From: Palleronia rufa
Lineage (GTDB): Bacteria > Pseudomonadota > Alphaproteobacteria > Rhodobacterales > Rhodobacteraceae
Reading direction: 5' to 3'
Length of the DNA stretch: 47,453 nt
NCBI RefSeq assembly: GCF_000743715.1
Contig: NZ_JQEY01000019.1
Location: 5,013-52,465 of the forward strand
Made by a program: the position numbers and the translations under genes. Shown here piece after piece: positions 1 to 8,395 of this stretch. How positions within the stretch are numbered: position 1 is the stretch's first letter; the number at the start of each line of letters is the position of its first letter. The notes beneath the pieces are model-generated. The model was not told the origin of the DNA and did not search any database. It saw only the letters and a list, made by a program, of their open reading frames with translations.

Positions 1-897
1 GGTATAACGGTTGAGCACGGCGATGCGGACCTGGAGCTCGGCGACCTGTCGCTCGAAATCCCGCGCCATGAGGCGCTGCCCCAGTAGTTTCATGCAATGC
101 ATCTTCGTCTCGACGCGGCTGCGGCGGTGGTATCCGGTCAGGCGTCGCCAGAGGGATCGGCCCAGGTACTTCGACGCCCGCACGGCCTCGTTTCTGGCCA
201 TGGCGCCTGCGGTGTCCGGCTTCCATGGCCGCGCGTTCCGACGGGGCGGAATGACGGCATGGGCACCGCGATCGGCAATCGCATCGTGACAACGGCGGGT
301 ATCGTAGGCGCCGTCGGCCGTGACCGAGCCGATCTGCTCGTCCGCAGGGATCTGACCGATCAAGTCCGGCAACACGGGCGCATCGCCAACATGGCTGCCG
401 GTGATCTCGACGGCCCGGACCTCCATCGTCGCTTCGTCGATACCCAGATGAACCTTGCGCCAAACGCGCCGGCGGGCACCGCCATGCTTGCGGGCATGCC
501 ACTCGCCCTCCCCGCGGACCTTGATCCCGGTGCTATCTACCAGCAGGTGCAGCGGCCCTTTCGAGCCTCGGTAGGGCAGCCTGACCGCCAAGGTCCGCTG
601 ACGCCGGCACAACGTACTGTAATCCGGCACTGTCCAGTCCAGCCCGGCCAACCGCAACAGGCTCGCGACGAATCCCGCCGTCTGACGGAGCGGTAGGCCG
701 AACAGGACCTTGATCGTCAGGCAGGCTTGGATCGCCTCATCGCTGTAGGCCTGCTGGCCGCCCCGCCTGCCGGTCGGTGCCGCCTCCCACGTCATCTCCG
801 GGTCGAACCAGAGCGTCAGCGAGCCACGCTCACGCAGTGCGGCGTTGTAGGCATGCCAGTTCAGGGTGCGGTATCGGGTCGGGGAAGGTCGGGTCAT
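1..897 (-). CDS. IS5 family transposase, C-terminus beyond window
   Basis: The reading frame is open from the ATG at 897 to the window edge, giving about 299 residues of a family usually near 310, so only the last residues are missing. The start MTRPSPTRYRTLNW matches the usual N-terminus of IS903-type transposases. DDE catalytic context is visible: LLVDSTGIK (first Asp), TADGAYDTRRCH (second Asp) and SRVETKMHC (Glu). It would catalyse cut-and-paste or replicative transposition of its own element. The protein is similar throughout to the transposase at 13029-13961 but differs at many positions. Confidence 0.9.
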   Translation of the reverse strand, partial: MTRPSPTRYRTLNWHAYNAALRERGSLTLWFDPEMTWEAAPTGRRGGQQAYSDEAIQACLTIKVLFGLPLRQTAGFVASLLRLAGLDWTVPDYSTLCRRQRTLAVRLPYRGSKGPLHLLVDSTGIKVRGEGEWHARKHGGARRRVWRKVHLGIDEATMEVRAVEITGSHVGDAPVLPDLIGQIPADEQIGSVTADGAYDTRRCHDAIADRGAHAVIPPRRNARPWKPDTAGAMARNEAVRASKYLGRSLWRRLTGYHRRSRVETKMHCMKLLGQRLMARDFERQVAELQVRIAVLNRYT

Positions 898-960
898 GCG
901 GACCGGCTATCCCGTTGACCAGCCAATGTGAATCCTAGTACGGGTCCGTGCAACAAAGCC
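1..960 (-). mobile_element. IS5 family (IS903-like) element, partial at window edge
   Basis: The element runs off the left edge. Its visible terminus is at 960: read on the minus strand the end is GGCTTTGTTGCACGG, a typical IS903-type inverted repeat. It carries one transposase gene. It resembles the IS5 copies at 12975 and 46502 but is clearly a different, diverged element. It ends 15 bases before the DUF421 start codon, so it may have displaced that gene's native promoter. Confidence 0.85.
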
Positions 961-975
961 GTGAGGACCCAGTAG

Positions 976-1497
976 ATGTTTTTTGATACATGGTACGACA
1001 TCTTGCGTATGATTGTTGTCGGTACGGTCGCCTACGCCGGCCTCGTCGTTCTCTTGCGGGCTTCGGGCAAACGTACGCTCGCCAAGATGAATGCCTTCGA
1101 CCTTGTCGTTACGATTGCGTTCGGCTCAACCTTTGCGTCCGCACTCCTGAGCAGCGACATAACGGTGGTTGAGGCGCTGTCGGCCTTCGCACTGCTTTGT
1201 GGACTGCAATACGGTGTCGCCGTGTTGTCGGTCCGCTCGCATTGGTTTCGGAACCTGATCAAGTCGGAGCCTACCCTGCTTTTCTACCGGGGAAATTTTC
1301 TGGAGCCGGCCATTCGCACGCAGCGGGTCACGAAAGAAGAAGTTTTCGCTGCAATGCGCAGCGCGGGAGCCGCAAGCCCCGCGGACGTGGATGCGGTGGT
1401 TCTGGAGACTGACGGCTCTTTCAGCGTCGTAGCCGGATCGAAAGGTAGCAATGTGGAAATACTAAAATACGTTCAAGGAGTCGAGACGATCGGTTAA
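976..1497 (+). CDS. DUF421 (YetF-like) membrane protein
   Basis: 173 residues. Three hydrophobic segments fill the first ~85 residues (MIVVGTVAYAGLVVLLRASG and two more), followed by a soluble C-terminal domain (about 90-173). The family signature is present: RASGKRTLAKMNAFDLVVTI near residue 30 and GNFLEPAIRTQRVTKEEV near 106. DUF421 proteins are inner-membrane proteins of unknown biochemical role, often in general-stress regulons. A GAGGA ribosome-binding site lies about 8 bases before the ATG. An IS5 end sits only 15 bases upstream, so expression may depend on the IS. Confidence 0.85.
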   Translation: MFFDTWYDILRMIVVGTVAYAGLVVLLRASGKRTLAKMNAFDLVVTIAFGSTFASALLSSDITVVEALSAFALLCGLQYGVAVLSVRSHWFRNLIKSEPTLLFYRGNFLEPAIRTQRVTKEEVFAAMRSAGAASPADVDAVVLETDGSFSVVAGSKGSNVEILKYVQGVETIG

Positions 1498-1668
1498 TGT
1501 AGTTGACAGAGACGTTCGCAAAGAGAACCAGCCATTCTGGCAAGGTCCCGAACGTGTCGATTTCATCGTAGGTATTACCGAAAATCGACGACCAAACGAG
1601 ACACACCATTCGAACCTTTGCGTGGCCCTTTGGGGCTGCGCGATCTACGACGGCTTGTTACGAAGGAC

Positions 1669-2288
1669 ATGACGCCGATGAAACATTCGCTGCCGATGCA
1701 TGTCGGATTCATTCCGGACGGTAATCGCCGGTGGGCCGTACAGAACGGTTTTTCGAAGGACGAAGGCTATCGTTTTGGAATAGAACCGGGTTTGACTATG
1801 TTCAAGATTTGCAAGAAAATGGGCATTCCTGAGATATCGGTCTTTGGCTTCACTCAGGACAATACCAAGCGCCCAACCTCGCAAATTCAGGCATTTCGAT
1901 CGGCTTGCGTAGATTTCGTACTCGAAATCGCCGACCAGGGCGCAGCTCTTTTAGTGTGGGAAATGAGAATAGCCCGCAATTTCCTGATGAACTTCGTTCT
2001 TTCCGAACGCGGCAAGGAAACGGGATCAAGGTCAAATTTCTAGCGAATTACCATTGGGAATGGGACCTGGCCGGGCTCAAGAACGGAAATGTCCGTTCAC
2101 ATGACGTATCAAGGCTCGACTTGATCGTACGGTGTGGCGGCGGACGGCGATTGAGCGGGTTCTTACCGGCTCAATCGGTCTACGCCGACATCTTGGTCGT
2201 AAAGGAATACTGGCCCGACTTCCATCCAGCACACCTTGATCAGGCACTCGACTGGTTCAAGTCGCAGGACAGGACGCTGGGGGGCTGA
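1669..2288 (+). pseudogene. Undecaprenyl-diphosphate-synthase-family cis-prenyltransferase, frameshifted
   Basis: The first frame reads HVGFIPDGNRRWA near the N-terminus, the catalytic Asp/P-loop motif of cis-prenyltransferases, and follows the family to about 1953 (GAALLV). The match then jumps to another frame: VGNENSPQ, FLANYHWEWDL, DLIVRCGGGRRLSGFLPAQS and VVKEYWPDFHPAHLDQAL, which carry the conserved Arg/Gly substrate-binding and dimer-interface motifs, ending at 2288. One missing base near 1953 explains the break. Joined, the protein would be about 203-206 residues. It is either a recent pseudogene or a sequencing error, because both halves retain all motifs. The start is ATG 1669 (AAGGA just upstream) or 1678. 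Confidence 0.75.
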
Positions 2289-2383
2289 GGAAGACGAAGC
2301 GACAGTGGCGATCCCCGCCAACTTGGCAGGCCGAGCTACCTGTATCGGCATCTGCAAAAGCCGAAAATCACCTTGGATGTCCC

Positions 2384-2418
2384 AAAAACGCCCCCTCGCT
2401 AGGTTCGGCAAGGGGGCG
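2384..2418 (-). terminator. Rho-independent terminator of the PRC-barrel gene
   Basis: Arms 2389-2396 (CGCCCCCT) and 2411-2418 (AGGGGGCG) pair perfectly over 8 bp with a 14-base loop. On the minus strand the stem is followed by TTTTT (AAAAA at 2384-2388). It lies 28 bases past the stop of the gene at 2446-3819. Confidence 0.75.
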
Positions 2419-2445
2419 ATTCTACAGATGGGCTACGGTGCCTAA

Positions 2446-3819
2446 TCAGCTGCCACCAAGTTGAACCTGTTGATCGTCGGCCATCTCCAAATCGCTATCG
2501 TATTCGAAATCGTTCGCGGCCTCGATGTCGGATTCGGTCATACTGTCGATGACCAGCTCCTCGCCCTGCTGGGTTACACGCGACATGGGCACGGGCACCT
2601 GCTTGCCGCCAAGGCCAAGGAAACCACCGCTGCTCAGGACCAGGTTCGGCTCTCCGTTGACCTCCACGATGGCCTCGGGATTACCAAGGCCCTCCCCATC
2701 GGCTGTCACGATTTCCATGTCCAGAAGATCGCCGACACTCATCATTGCACCACTACCCGAGGAGGCGTCCGGAGCCGAAGCTTCCGTTTCTTCGGTCTGC
2801 GACGGTTGTTCGGAAACCGCCTGCGCAGATTGCTCTGCGGGGGTTTCCTGATTGGACTGCTGTTGAGCCATGCGTTGCTCACGCTCTTCGGGCGTCTCAA
2901 TCACGACATTCGGCTCGCCGGTCTGCTGAATCTCGATTGTCGGCTGTTCCGCCATCATAACGGAGACGTTCGGCTCCGAGCTCTGGTACGAGACGTTCGG
3001 CTCGCTTTCCTCGATCGAGACCTGGGGCTCACCCTCTGCCTGCACGATCTCGACCTGGGGTTCGGAACTTGCCACTTCGGTATCGCCAGAAACGCTTTGA
3101 GCCTGCCCGTCGGAACTGCTGTTGCCGTCCTGATCGGTCTCCGCCGAGGTCTCGTCGGTGTCGACACCAAGGTCGACGTTCAGTTCGGGATCGGCCTGCG
3201 TGACACTTACGGTCGGTTCGCCTTGTTCGACCTGCACTTCCGGATCGGCGGAGCTGACCTGCACCTCGGGATTGGTGTTCAGTATATAGATGTCGGGCGC
3301 GGGATTCTCGATACGCACGATGATTTCGGGAATCTCCACCGTAACGTTGGATTGCTTCTGATTGACTTGAACGTCGCCCGGCTGCTCGGAAATGGTGATC
3401 TGAGGCTGTTGTTCGGTCACCCGGACACTGGGTGCAGGGACCTGGACGTCGACATTCGGATCCGGAACGGTCACCCGTGCCTGACCCTCGATCGTTGCAT
3501 CCTCTGACAGATCGACCTCTTCGCTGACAGCCTCGCTTTCATTCTGGGACGTACTTTGACTGGACGAGTCGGTCAGTTGTTGTTCGAGCGATGAACATTC
3601 TTCGGCAACGTCATCGTTGATTGCCGTGACGACTTCTTCTTCGGGAATGACCGTTGGATCGTCATCGTCGCGGTAGGCCTGCGCCAGCGTCTGGCATTCC
3701 TCGCTCTTGCCGGCAAGTTCCTGCTCGTTGATGTCGACAAGAGACTGCGCGAAAGCCATGCCGCCGAGAGGGAGTGTCAGGGCGGTGCTCAGAAGAAGGC
3801 TGCGTGTCTTGATGTTCAT
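2446..3819 (-). CDS. Secreted acidic repeat protein with C-terminal PRC-barrel
   Basis: 457 residues. A Sec signal peptide covers about residues 1-24 (LLLSTALTLPLGGMAFA, then Q). Residues about 95-320 are built of short beta-prone repeats of the type PxVxVxxxxP (for example NPEVQVSSADPEVQVEQGEP), rich in Glu, Gln, Val and Pro. Next comes a low-complexity Ser/Glu/Gln linker (320-360), then a PRC-barrel-like domain (about 362-440: VGDLLDMEIVTADGEGLGNP, VPVPMSRV). It is very acidic and contains few Lys or Arg. It probably sits in the periplasm or outer surface; function unknown. It is transcribed alone, with a GGGGAG ribosome site and a terminator at 2384. Confidence 0.8.
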   Translation of the reverse strand: MNIKTRSLLLSTALTLPLGGMAFAQSLVDINEQELAGKSEECQTLAQAYRDDDDPTVIPEEEVVTAINDDVAEECSSLEQQLTDSSSQSTSQNESEAVSEEVDLSEDATIEGQARVTVPDPNVDVQVPAPSVRVTEQQPQITISEQPGDVQVNQKQSNVTVEIPEIIVRIENPAPDIYILNTNPEVQVSSADPEVQVEQGEPTVSVTQADPELNVDLGVDTDETSAETDQDGNSSSDGQAQSVSGDTEVASSEPQVEIVQAEGEPQVSIEESEPNVSYQSSEPNVSVMMAEQPTIEIQQTGEPNVVIETPEEREQRMAQQQSNQETPAEQSAQAVSEQPSQTEETEASAPDASSGSGAMMSVGDLLDMEIVTADGEGLGNPEAIVEVNGEPNLVLSSGGFLGLGGKQVPVPMSRVTQQGEELVIDSMTESDIEAANDFEYDSDLEMADDQQVQLGGS

Positions 3820-3981
3820 CGTAAATAATCTCCCCTTGGGTGTATTCTCATCCGGCGTCGCCGTTCCACCAGAGAGTGCTTGACCCGCGCCAAAGTTCCT
3901 TTTTTCGGTAACAATTCGTTTACTGTTTAACTTATTTTACGCGATTGTCTCACTTTGCGAGGAAATCGTTATGCGACCGGT

Positions 3982-4851
3982 TTAGAGTCTGGGTGGCAGG
4001 CTATGTCGTTCCGCCCAAGCGCGCGCATTGGCGAAATCGCCTTCCTCACCGTGGGTTCCGACATGGCGCCCCAGAAGCCCCAGACCTGAGCGCATCTCGG
4101 CAAGCTCGCTGCTGCCGATGCCCGGATTCCAAGAGGCCATCTCGTGTCCGTCCATTCGCACACACAGGTCGCGGAGCGCCTGGGGGAAACTCATGTCAGG
4201 ATCGTCCGGGACAAAAACCCCCGTCAGCGGGGAGGCCGTGAGACTCACGGCGACGGTGCAGAGTTCTGCTCCCAGGCTGGCGGCCGTTCCAGGTGTCTTT
4301 TCTTCTCCACGCGTCTCGGCGCTTTCGATCAGGGCGTGATAACGCACGGCCCAGCTGCGGGCGCTCGCCGTGGTCTGAAGGATCGTGAGTACGAAGCTGA
4401 CCGACAGGGTCAGGACGACCATGCCATTGATCGCAGCGACCATCGAAAGGATGTCCCACCAGCCGTTGGTAGGGCCAACCGTGGAGGCACCAAGGGTTGA
4501 GAGGGCCGATCCTGCAAAGGCGACGATCTGCACGAAGTCCGCCGGTGCGCCGGTCTTCGAAACTTCCAAAGACGTCCCGGAAAGATAAAGGAGCGTGTAT
4601 CCTGCCAGATGAAGAAGAATCCAGCTGCCTGCCAACACGGAGAGGATTGTCGGTCCGATCACTCCGCGCAACGACCGGCCGAACCGGTTTTCGGTCCAGA
4701 GCGTAATCCCCCGTCCCAACCCCCATAGCCACCGTGTCAGACGCGCGCTGATCGGGCCCAGGCCCGAAAGGCTGATCGTCGTGTGCAGGAAGTCGTAGAC
4801 GACCGCGACCAGGAGAAGAGTGCCGGCGGCGAAGAGAAGGATGCTGCTCAT
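3982..4851 (-). CDS. Two-TM potassium-channel-like membrane protein
   Basis: 289 residues from ATG 4851; a TTG at 4878 in frame would add nine unlikely residues. Hydrophobic segments lie near residues 3-20, 68-92 and 128-160. Between the last two is a pore-loop-like stretch with STLGASTVGPTNGWWD, resembling the P-loop of two-pore or Kir-type ion channels, although the classical TVGYG filter is degenerate. A soluble C-terminal region of about 125 residues follows. I infer an ion-channel-fold protein and cannot state its selectivity. It diverges from the BrkB gene, with a candidate stress promoter in the short gap. Confidence 0.6.
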   Translation of the reverse strand: MSSILLFAAGTLLLVAVVYDFLHTTISLSGLGPISARLTRWLWGLGRGITLWTENRFGRSLRGVIGPTILSVLAGSWILLHLAGYTLLYLSGTSLEVSKTGAPADFVQIVAFAGSALSTLGASTVGPTNGWWDILSMVAAINGMVVLTLSVSFVLTILQTTASARSWAVRYHALIESAETRGEEKTPGTAASLGAELCTVAVSLTASPLTGVFVPDDPDMSFPQALRDLCVRMDGHEMASWNPGIGSSELAEMRSGLGLLGRHVGTHGEEGDFANARAWAERHSLPPRL

Positions 4852-4858
4852 GGAGGTC

Positions 4859-4883
4859 GGAACAGACAAGCGAGACAATGGTT
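4859..4883 (+). promoter_or_regulatory. Candidate EcfG-type (general stress sigma) promoter
   Basis: GGAAC at 4859-4863 and GTT at 4881-4883 are separated by 17 bases, matching the alphaproteobacterial EcfG consensus (GGAAC, 16-17 bases, cGTT). It lies about 36 bases before the BrkB-family start codon. The same spacing is found before the holin-like operon at 7139-7163. Confidence 0.5.
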
Positions 4884-4918
4884 CACGCCGAGAACACGTA
4901 AATGCGAGAGGGCACTGA

Positions 4919-5872
4919 ATGGCTCATCGAACAGGTCGCGGCCGTGAAGCTGTGCGCCCCAAGGACATTCCGACGCCGGGGTGGAGAGATATCGCCTTGC
5001 GGGTGAAGGAGGAGATCACCACCGACCATGTCTCGGTCGTGTCCGCGGGTGTCGCCTTCTTCGGTCTTCTCGCCATCTTTCCCGCCATTGCGGCGCTCAT
5101 GTCGATCGCGGGTCTGCTTCTCGACCCCGGCGCGATCGAGGAACAGATCGCGGGCATCACCGCGGTTCTGCCGCAGAATGCCGCTTCGATCCTCGAGGGG
5201 CAGGCGAGCAAGGTCGCCTCCGGTGCGGGGGGCGGGATCGGTCTCGCGGCGATCGTCGGCCTGCTCCTGTCGCTCTATTCGGCCTCGAAGGGCATGAAGG
5301 CCCTCATGGAAGGGATGAATATCGCTTATGACGAAGAGGAAGATCGTGGCTTCATAATGCAGAACGTCGTCGCGCTCGCTCTGACCCTGTTTCTTATCGT
5401 CGGACTTCTGATCGCTCTCGCGTTCACGATCGTGGTTCCGGCGTTTCTCGGCAACCTGGGACTTCCGGACGCCGTCGTTGCCCTCGTTACCTATGGGCGC
5501 TGGTTAATTTTGGCGATCCTGACCATGCTCGGACTGGCGGTTCTATACCGCTACGGCCCGTCGCGCGACGATCCCGAATGGCAGTGGGTCAGCGTCGGAG
5601 CGATCGTCGCGACGATCTTCTGGATCATCGGCTCGATCGCCTTCTCGGTCTATGTTCGGAATTTCGGGAGCTACAATGAAAGCTACGGCGCGCTTGGCGG
5701 GGTAATCATTCTGCTGACGTGGTTCTGGCTTTCGGCATTCATCGTGCTGCTTGGCGCCGAGTTGAACTCCGAGATGGAAGCTCAGACGGAACGCGACACC
5801 ACAACGGGGCCGCCCGAACGCAAGGGTCGCCGTGGGGCCGAAAAAGCAGATCATGTCGGTGAAACGCCATGA
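4919..5872 (+). CDS. YihY/BrkB family inner-membrane protein
   Basis: 317 residues, the usual family length. A short basic cytoplasmic N-terminus is followed by six hydrophobic segments (about 40-65, 100-125, 148-178, 190-212, 222-245 and 257-280). Family motifs are present: AGVAFFGLLAIFPAIAAL near 45, SASKGMKALMEGMNIAYDEE near 120 and YGALGGVIILLTWFWLSAF near 260. The polar tail is charged. These proteins (old name RNase BN, a misassignment) have no proven activity and are envelope-associated. The start is supported by GAGAGGG upstream and by the candidate EcfG promoter at 4859. Confidence 0.88.
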   Translation: MAHRTGRGREAVRPKDIPTPGWRDIALRVKEEITTDHVSVVSAGVAFFGLLAIFPAIAALMSIAGLLLDPGAIEEQIAGITAVLPQNAASILEGQASKVASGAGGGIGLAAIVGLLLSLYSASKGMKALMEGMNIAYDEEEDRGFIMQNVVALALTLFLIVGLLIALAFTIVVPAFLGNLGLPDAVVALVTYGRWLILAILTMLGLAVLYRYGPSRDDPEWQWVSVGAIVATIFWIIGSIAFSVYVRNFGSYNESYGALGGVIILLTWFWLSAFIVLLGAELNSEMEAQTERDTTTGPPERKGRRGAEKADHVGETP

Positions 5873-5935
5873 TACACGGCAATGCCTGAGGATACCTCAA
5901 TTCGGCAGCGGGGTCGTCCGACTTCGTGGTTCGTC

Positions 5936-5964
5936 GCGGGTGGGTAATGTTCCACCCCACCCGC
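5936..5964. terminator. Perfect 9-bp stem-loop between convergent genes
   Basis: GCGGGTGGG (5936-5944) pairs with CCCACCCGC (5956-5964), leaving an 11-base loop. It lies between the stops of the rightward BrkB gene (5872) and the leftward DUF3618 gene (5976), as expected for a shared terminator. No clear T-run follows on either side. Confidence 0.5.
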
Positions 5965-5975
5965 TCGAGACCACG

Positions 5976-6704
5976 TTATTTATCCGATGACTTGGTAACG
6001 CTCGGAGAAACGCTAGAGGGAGTTTTCGAGGATCCAACGCCTGTCGTGTTGTCTTTCGAAGCCGGGTCGCTCGACGTCGTTGCCGGAGGCCTCGGCGGCG
6101 AACTCGCGGGAACCACCGCCGGGGCGGCTGGTGGCAAGGTCTTGTCGTTACCACGAGTGTTGTCCGACTTGGTACTGCCGGTGGAACGTGACGGCACGTC
6201 TTGTGTTCCTGCCGGCGTCGTTCGCACCGGCGAAGTGGGCTCGCTCGACGCCGTTTTCCCGGGCTTCGGCAGGTCAGGGTCGGTTGGTGGCATTTCCAAT
6301 GGGGTCACTCCGGCTTCGGGCGACGTATACGAACCCGTCCTCGTGGTCCTGGAACTCGTATCATCGTGGTCCCTGGATCCAACGCGCGCGCGGCCCTCGA
6401 CATCGTCCCGCTCATCGGATCGGGGGAGCTTTTCCTGCTGCAAGGAGTGTTGATCAGACACGCGCGATCCAAACACGATCCAAGCCATCCCGATTGCGAC
6501 GAGACCGACCGCCAGTGGCTTTTCCCTGAGGATATTGCCCACCGTCTGACCGTGCTCACTACGGTGGTCACGGAGATACCTGCCGGCGTAGTTCCAAGCG
6601 CCCTCGAGAGTCATGCGATCGAAGATTTCGTCGATTGTACTGCTGAGCTCGGAGCGTTTGTGTTCAAGATCACGTTCTATTTCGCGGGCAGACCTATCAG
6701 CCAT
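5976..6704 (-). CDS. DUF3618 domain membrane protein
   Basis: 242 residues. The N-terminal 85 residues form the DUF3618 domain: a charged helix (REIERDLEHKRSELSSTIDE) followed by one membrane segment (about 62-80, PLAVGLVAIGMAWIVFGS). The remaining 155 residues are a disordered Ser/Thr/Pro-rich tail with no recognisable domain. The start overlaps the end of the holin-like gene by 8 bases, so the two are translationally coupled. DUF3618 and phage-holin-like proteins are a recurrent pair in alphaproteobacterial envelope stress loci. Confidence 0.8.
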   Translation of the reverse strand: MADRSAREIERDLEHKRSELSSTIDEIFDRMTLEGAWNYAGRYLRDHRSEHGQTVGNILREKPLAVGLVAIGMAWIVFGSRVSDQHSLQQEKLPRSDERDDVEGRARVGSRDHDDTSSRTTRTGSYTSPEAGVTPLEMPPTDPDLPKPGKTASSEPTSPVRTTPAGTQDVPSRSTGSTKSDNTRGNDKTLPPAAPAVVPASSPPRPPATTSSDPASKDNTTGVGSSKTPSSVSPSVTKSSDK

Positions 6705-7110
6705 GGGTAACTTCCTCCGTCAGGTGGATATCGCGCTGCACATTCTTCACGGTGCGTGTCGGCGCCAGGCTGACAGCCGTGAGGTTGTTCTTACCTTTCA
6801 TGACCATAACAGCACCGATTACCAGGAACGCAACGCCGACTATCAGAGCCGCCCATCCGGCCCCGAGACCGAGTTCCGCAACGGCTGTTACCAACGCGGC
6901 CGCTAGAACATTCAGAGCAACGAGGAAGAGAACGACAGCAGTTATGAGGAGACCGATCGCGATCGCAGCCTTCTTGAGGTTCTCTTGAACTTCGGCGCGT
7001 GCAAGATTGAGTTCGCCGCGGAAAAGTTCGGTGACTTGCGTGAACGCGTCACTCACCAGATCAAGCGGACCGGCATGCGCTCCCCGCCTGTGCGTGGTTT
7101 CCATTGACAT
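6697..7110 (-). CDS. Phage-holin-like (DUF1469 type) membrane protein
   Basis: 137 residues. An amphipathic N-terminal helix (DAFTQVTELFRGELNLARAE) is followed by two membrane segments (about 48-75 and 80-105). This is the typical layout of the Phage_holin_3_6 family, which is chromosomal and not linked to lysis here. AAAGGAGG precedes the ATG at good spacing. It is the first gene of a two-gene unit with DUF3618 and has a candidate EcfG promoter at 7139-7163. Confidence 0.8.
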   Translation of the reverse strand: MSMETTHRRGAHAGPLDLVSDAFTQVTELFRGELNLARAEVQENLKKAAIAIGLLITAVVLFLVALNVLAAALVTAVAELGLGAGWAALIVGVAFLVIGAVMVMKGKNNLTAVSLAPTRTVKNVQRDIHLTEEVTHG

Positions 7111-7138
7111 TGATACCTCCTTTATTCGATCGAAGGTT

Positions 7139-7163
7139 AACCGCTCTGCCTATCGTATGTTCC
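7139..7163 (-). promoter_or_regulatory. Candidate EcfG-type promoter for holin-DUF3618
   Basis: Reading the minus strand, GGAAC (7163-7159) is followed after 17 bases by GTT (7141-7139), the EcfG pattern. It sits 29 bases before the start codon. Confidence 0.45.
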
Positions 7164-7664
7164 GTTATCGCGGCTAGCGGAACCAGGTTGGCCAATGCCT
7201 CAGAAAGACCCTGTTCGCTTTGGAATTGGGGACAGGAGGTGGCGATCTTTTCCGAGCGGAAAGGACGCCGTACAACGCAGCGAAGATCGTGTTCCCTTTC
7301 CCGGTCCCACGGGCGGGGGTATCCGCTCGCCGGAGGGGAAAATTCCTGAGCCGGCGAATGACGAAGACGCTGACGAAGACCCAGCTCATCCCCGCTATAA
7401 CCGCGAAAATAGGTCGTAATTTTCCCAGAACCGCTGTTTGATAATTGACTGAACGCGAGCTGCATTGTCGATTTCTGAACCTTATCTATCGGGAAATTGG
7501 CGACGCTGAGGAATGCTGTCCTGATGCCGCGAGCAATGGAACGGGAGCAAACGGGTGCATGGACTGAGGAAGATCGTCTTGATCCATGATTTGAAGAACG
7601 AATAACCTCGGGTCCTGTGGACGCCTTCTTCGGGCAAGCGTCTCGCGGCCGAAGGCATGCGGTC
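7164..7664. other. Intergenic, no gene recognised
   Basis: About 500 bases with only short open frames that lack ribosome sites and family resemblance. A leftward frame around 7174-7389 begins with a hydrophobic stretch (MSWVFVSVFVIRRLRNF) but has no other support. Confidence 0.4.
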
Positions 7665-7745
7665 ATGACCGAGCTTCTCGACAGGATCCGTAGCGCGCTG
7701 ATCGGGCTGAAGATGCCCCGCGCCATGGAAGCCCTAGACCATACC
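7665..7745 (+). pseudogene. IS21 istB 5' fragment
   Basis: MTELLDRIRSALIGLKMPRA is the characteristic N-terminus of IS21-family IstB ATPases (helper of transposition), followed by MEALDHT. After 27 codons the similarity stops abruptly and the following residues look random, so only the first tenth of a roughly 250-residue protein remains. No istA is recognisable to the left. Confidence 0.6.
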
Positions 7746-7966
7746 TGGCTGACCCCGACCTTCGCTCATAGCGCAGCGAACGCCCGGTCTGTCCGCACTG
7801 CTGTCCTTGGCTGGATGATGCGCGAAGGTTCGCTTCTCTACGATGCTCGACTTGGGCAGCACATGAAATTGGGGCATAATCCAGCCAGAAGAACCGGCGA
7901 AGCAGCATAGTCGCAGGCGGTGCGCACATCCGGGCAGCCTGTAGTGATCCCCAAAGTCACTGACCC

Positions 7967-8395
7967 ATGAAGGCGTCCATGTCGCTTGTTCTTCTTGCCA
8001 TATCACTATCCATCGCCCTCGGCGTTCTGGGCTTCCGCTTCGCGGTCTTCGCACTGCCGGTCATGGCCGGGATCGCAGCGTTCCTGCAGGTGAATGAGGG
8101 TGGAGCCGGTTTTGGCCTGTCCTTCCTTGCCGGCTTGGCGGGGGCGGCGCTCTCTGTCGCGTTCGTCATTGCCATTCTCGGCTTTGCTAGGAACCCGTTC
8201 CTCCGCCTCGGGGCGCTCGGCCTCTTTGCGGCGCCCGCCGCCGTGGCGGGTTACGCGTTGGCCTATGGCGTCGCGAAACATGCGCTCGACCCGGGTGTCA
8301 TGCTGACGCTTCTCAGCGGCGGCTGCGGCACGGTTGTTGCCGTTGCGGCGATGATCAACCTCAATGCCTTGGGCGAGGGGCTGCTCGACCCGTAG
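7967..8395 (+). CDS. Small four-TM membrane protein, unknown function
   Basis: 142 residues, almost wholly hydrophobic, with four predicted membrane segments (about 4-40 as a hairpin, 48-75, 85-105 and 115-135) and short polar loops. An internal ATG at 7979 is an equally possible start; neither has a convincing ribosome site. I do not recognise the family. It lies among mobile-element remains, between the istB fragment and ssb, and is probably cargo of that element. Confidence 0.5.
   Translation: MKASMSLVLLAISLSIALGVLGFRFAVFALPVMAGIAAFLQVNEGGAGFGLSFLAGLAGAALSVAFVIAILGFARNPFLRLGALGLFAAPAAVAGYALAYGVAKHALDPGVMLTLLSGGCGTVVAVAAMINLNALGEGLLDP

Noticed and set aside
2461-3507. A long plus-strand open frame opposite the PRC-barrel gene.
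   Set aside because: It mirrors the repeat gene; the minus strand has a signal peptide, ribosome site and terminator, the plus strand has none.
3820-3960. EcfG promoter before the PRC-barrel gene (two GGAAC boxes on the minus strand).
   Set aside because: Neither GGAAC has a GTT at 16-18 bases.
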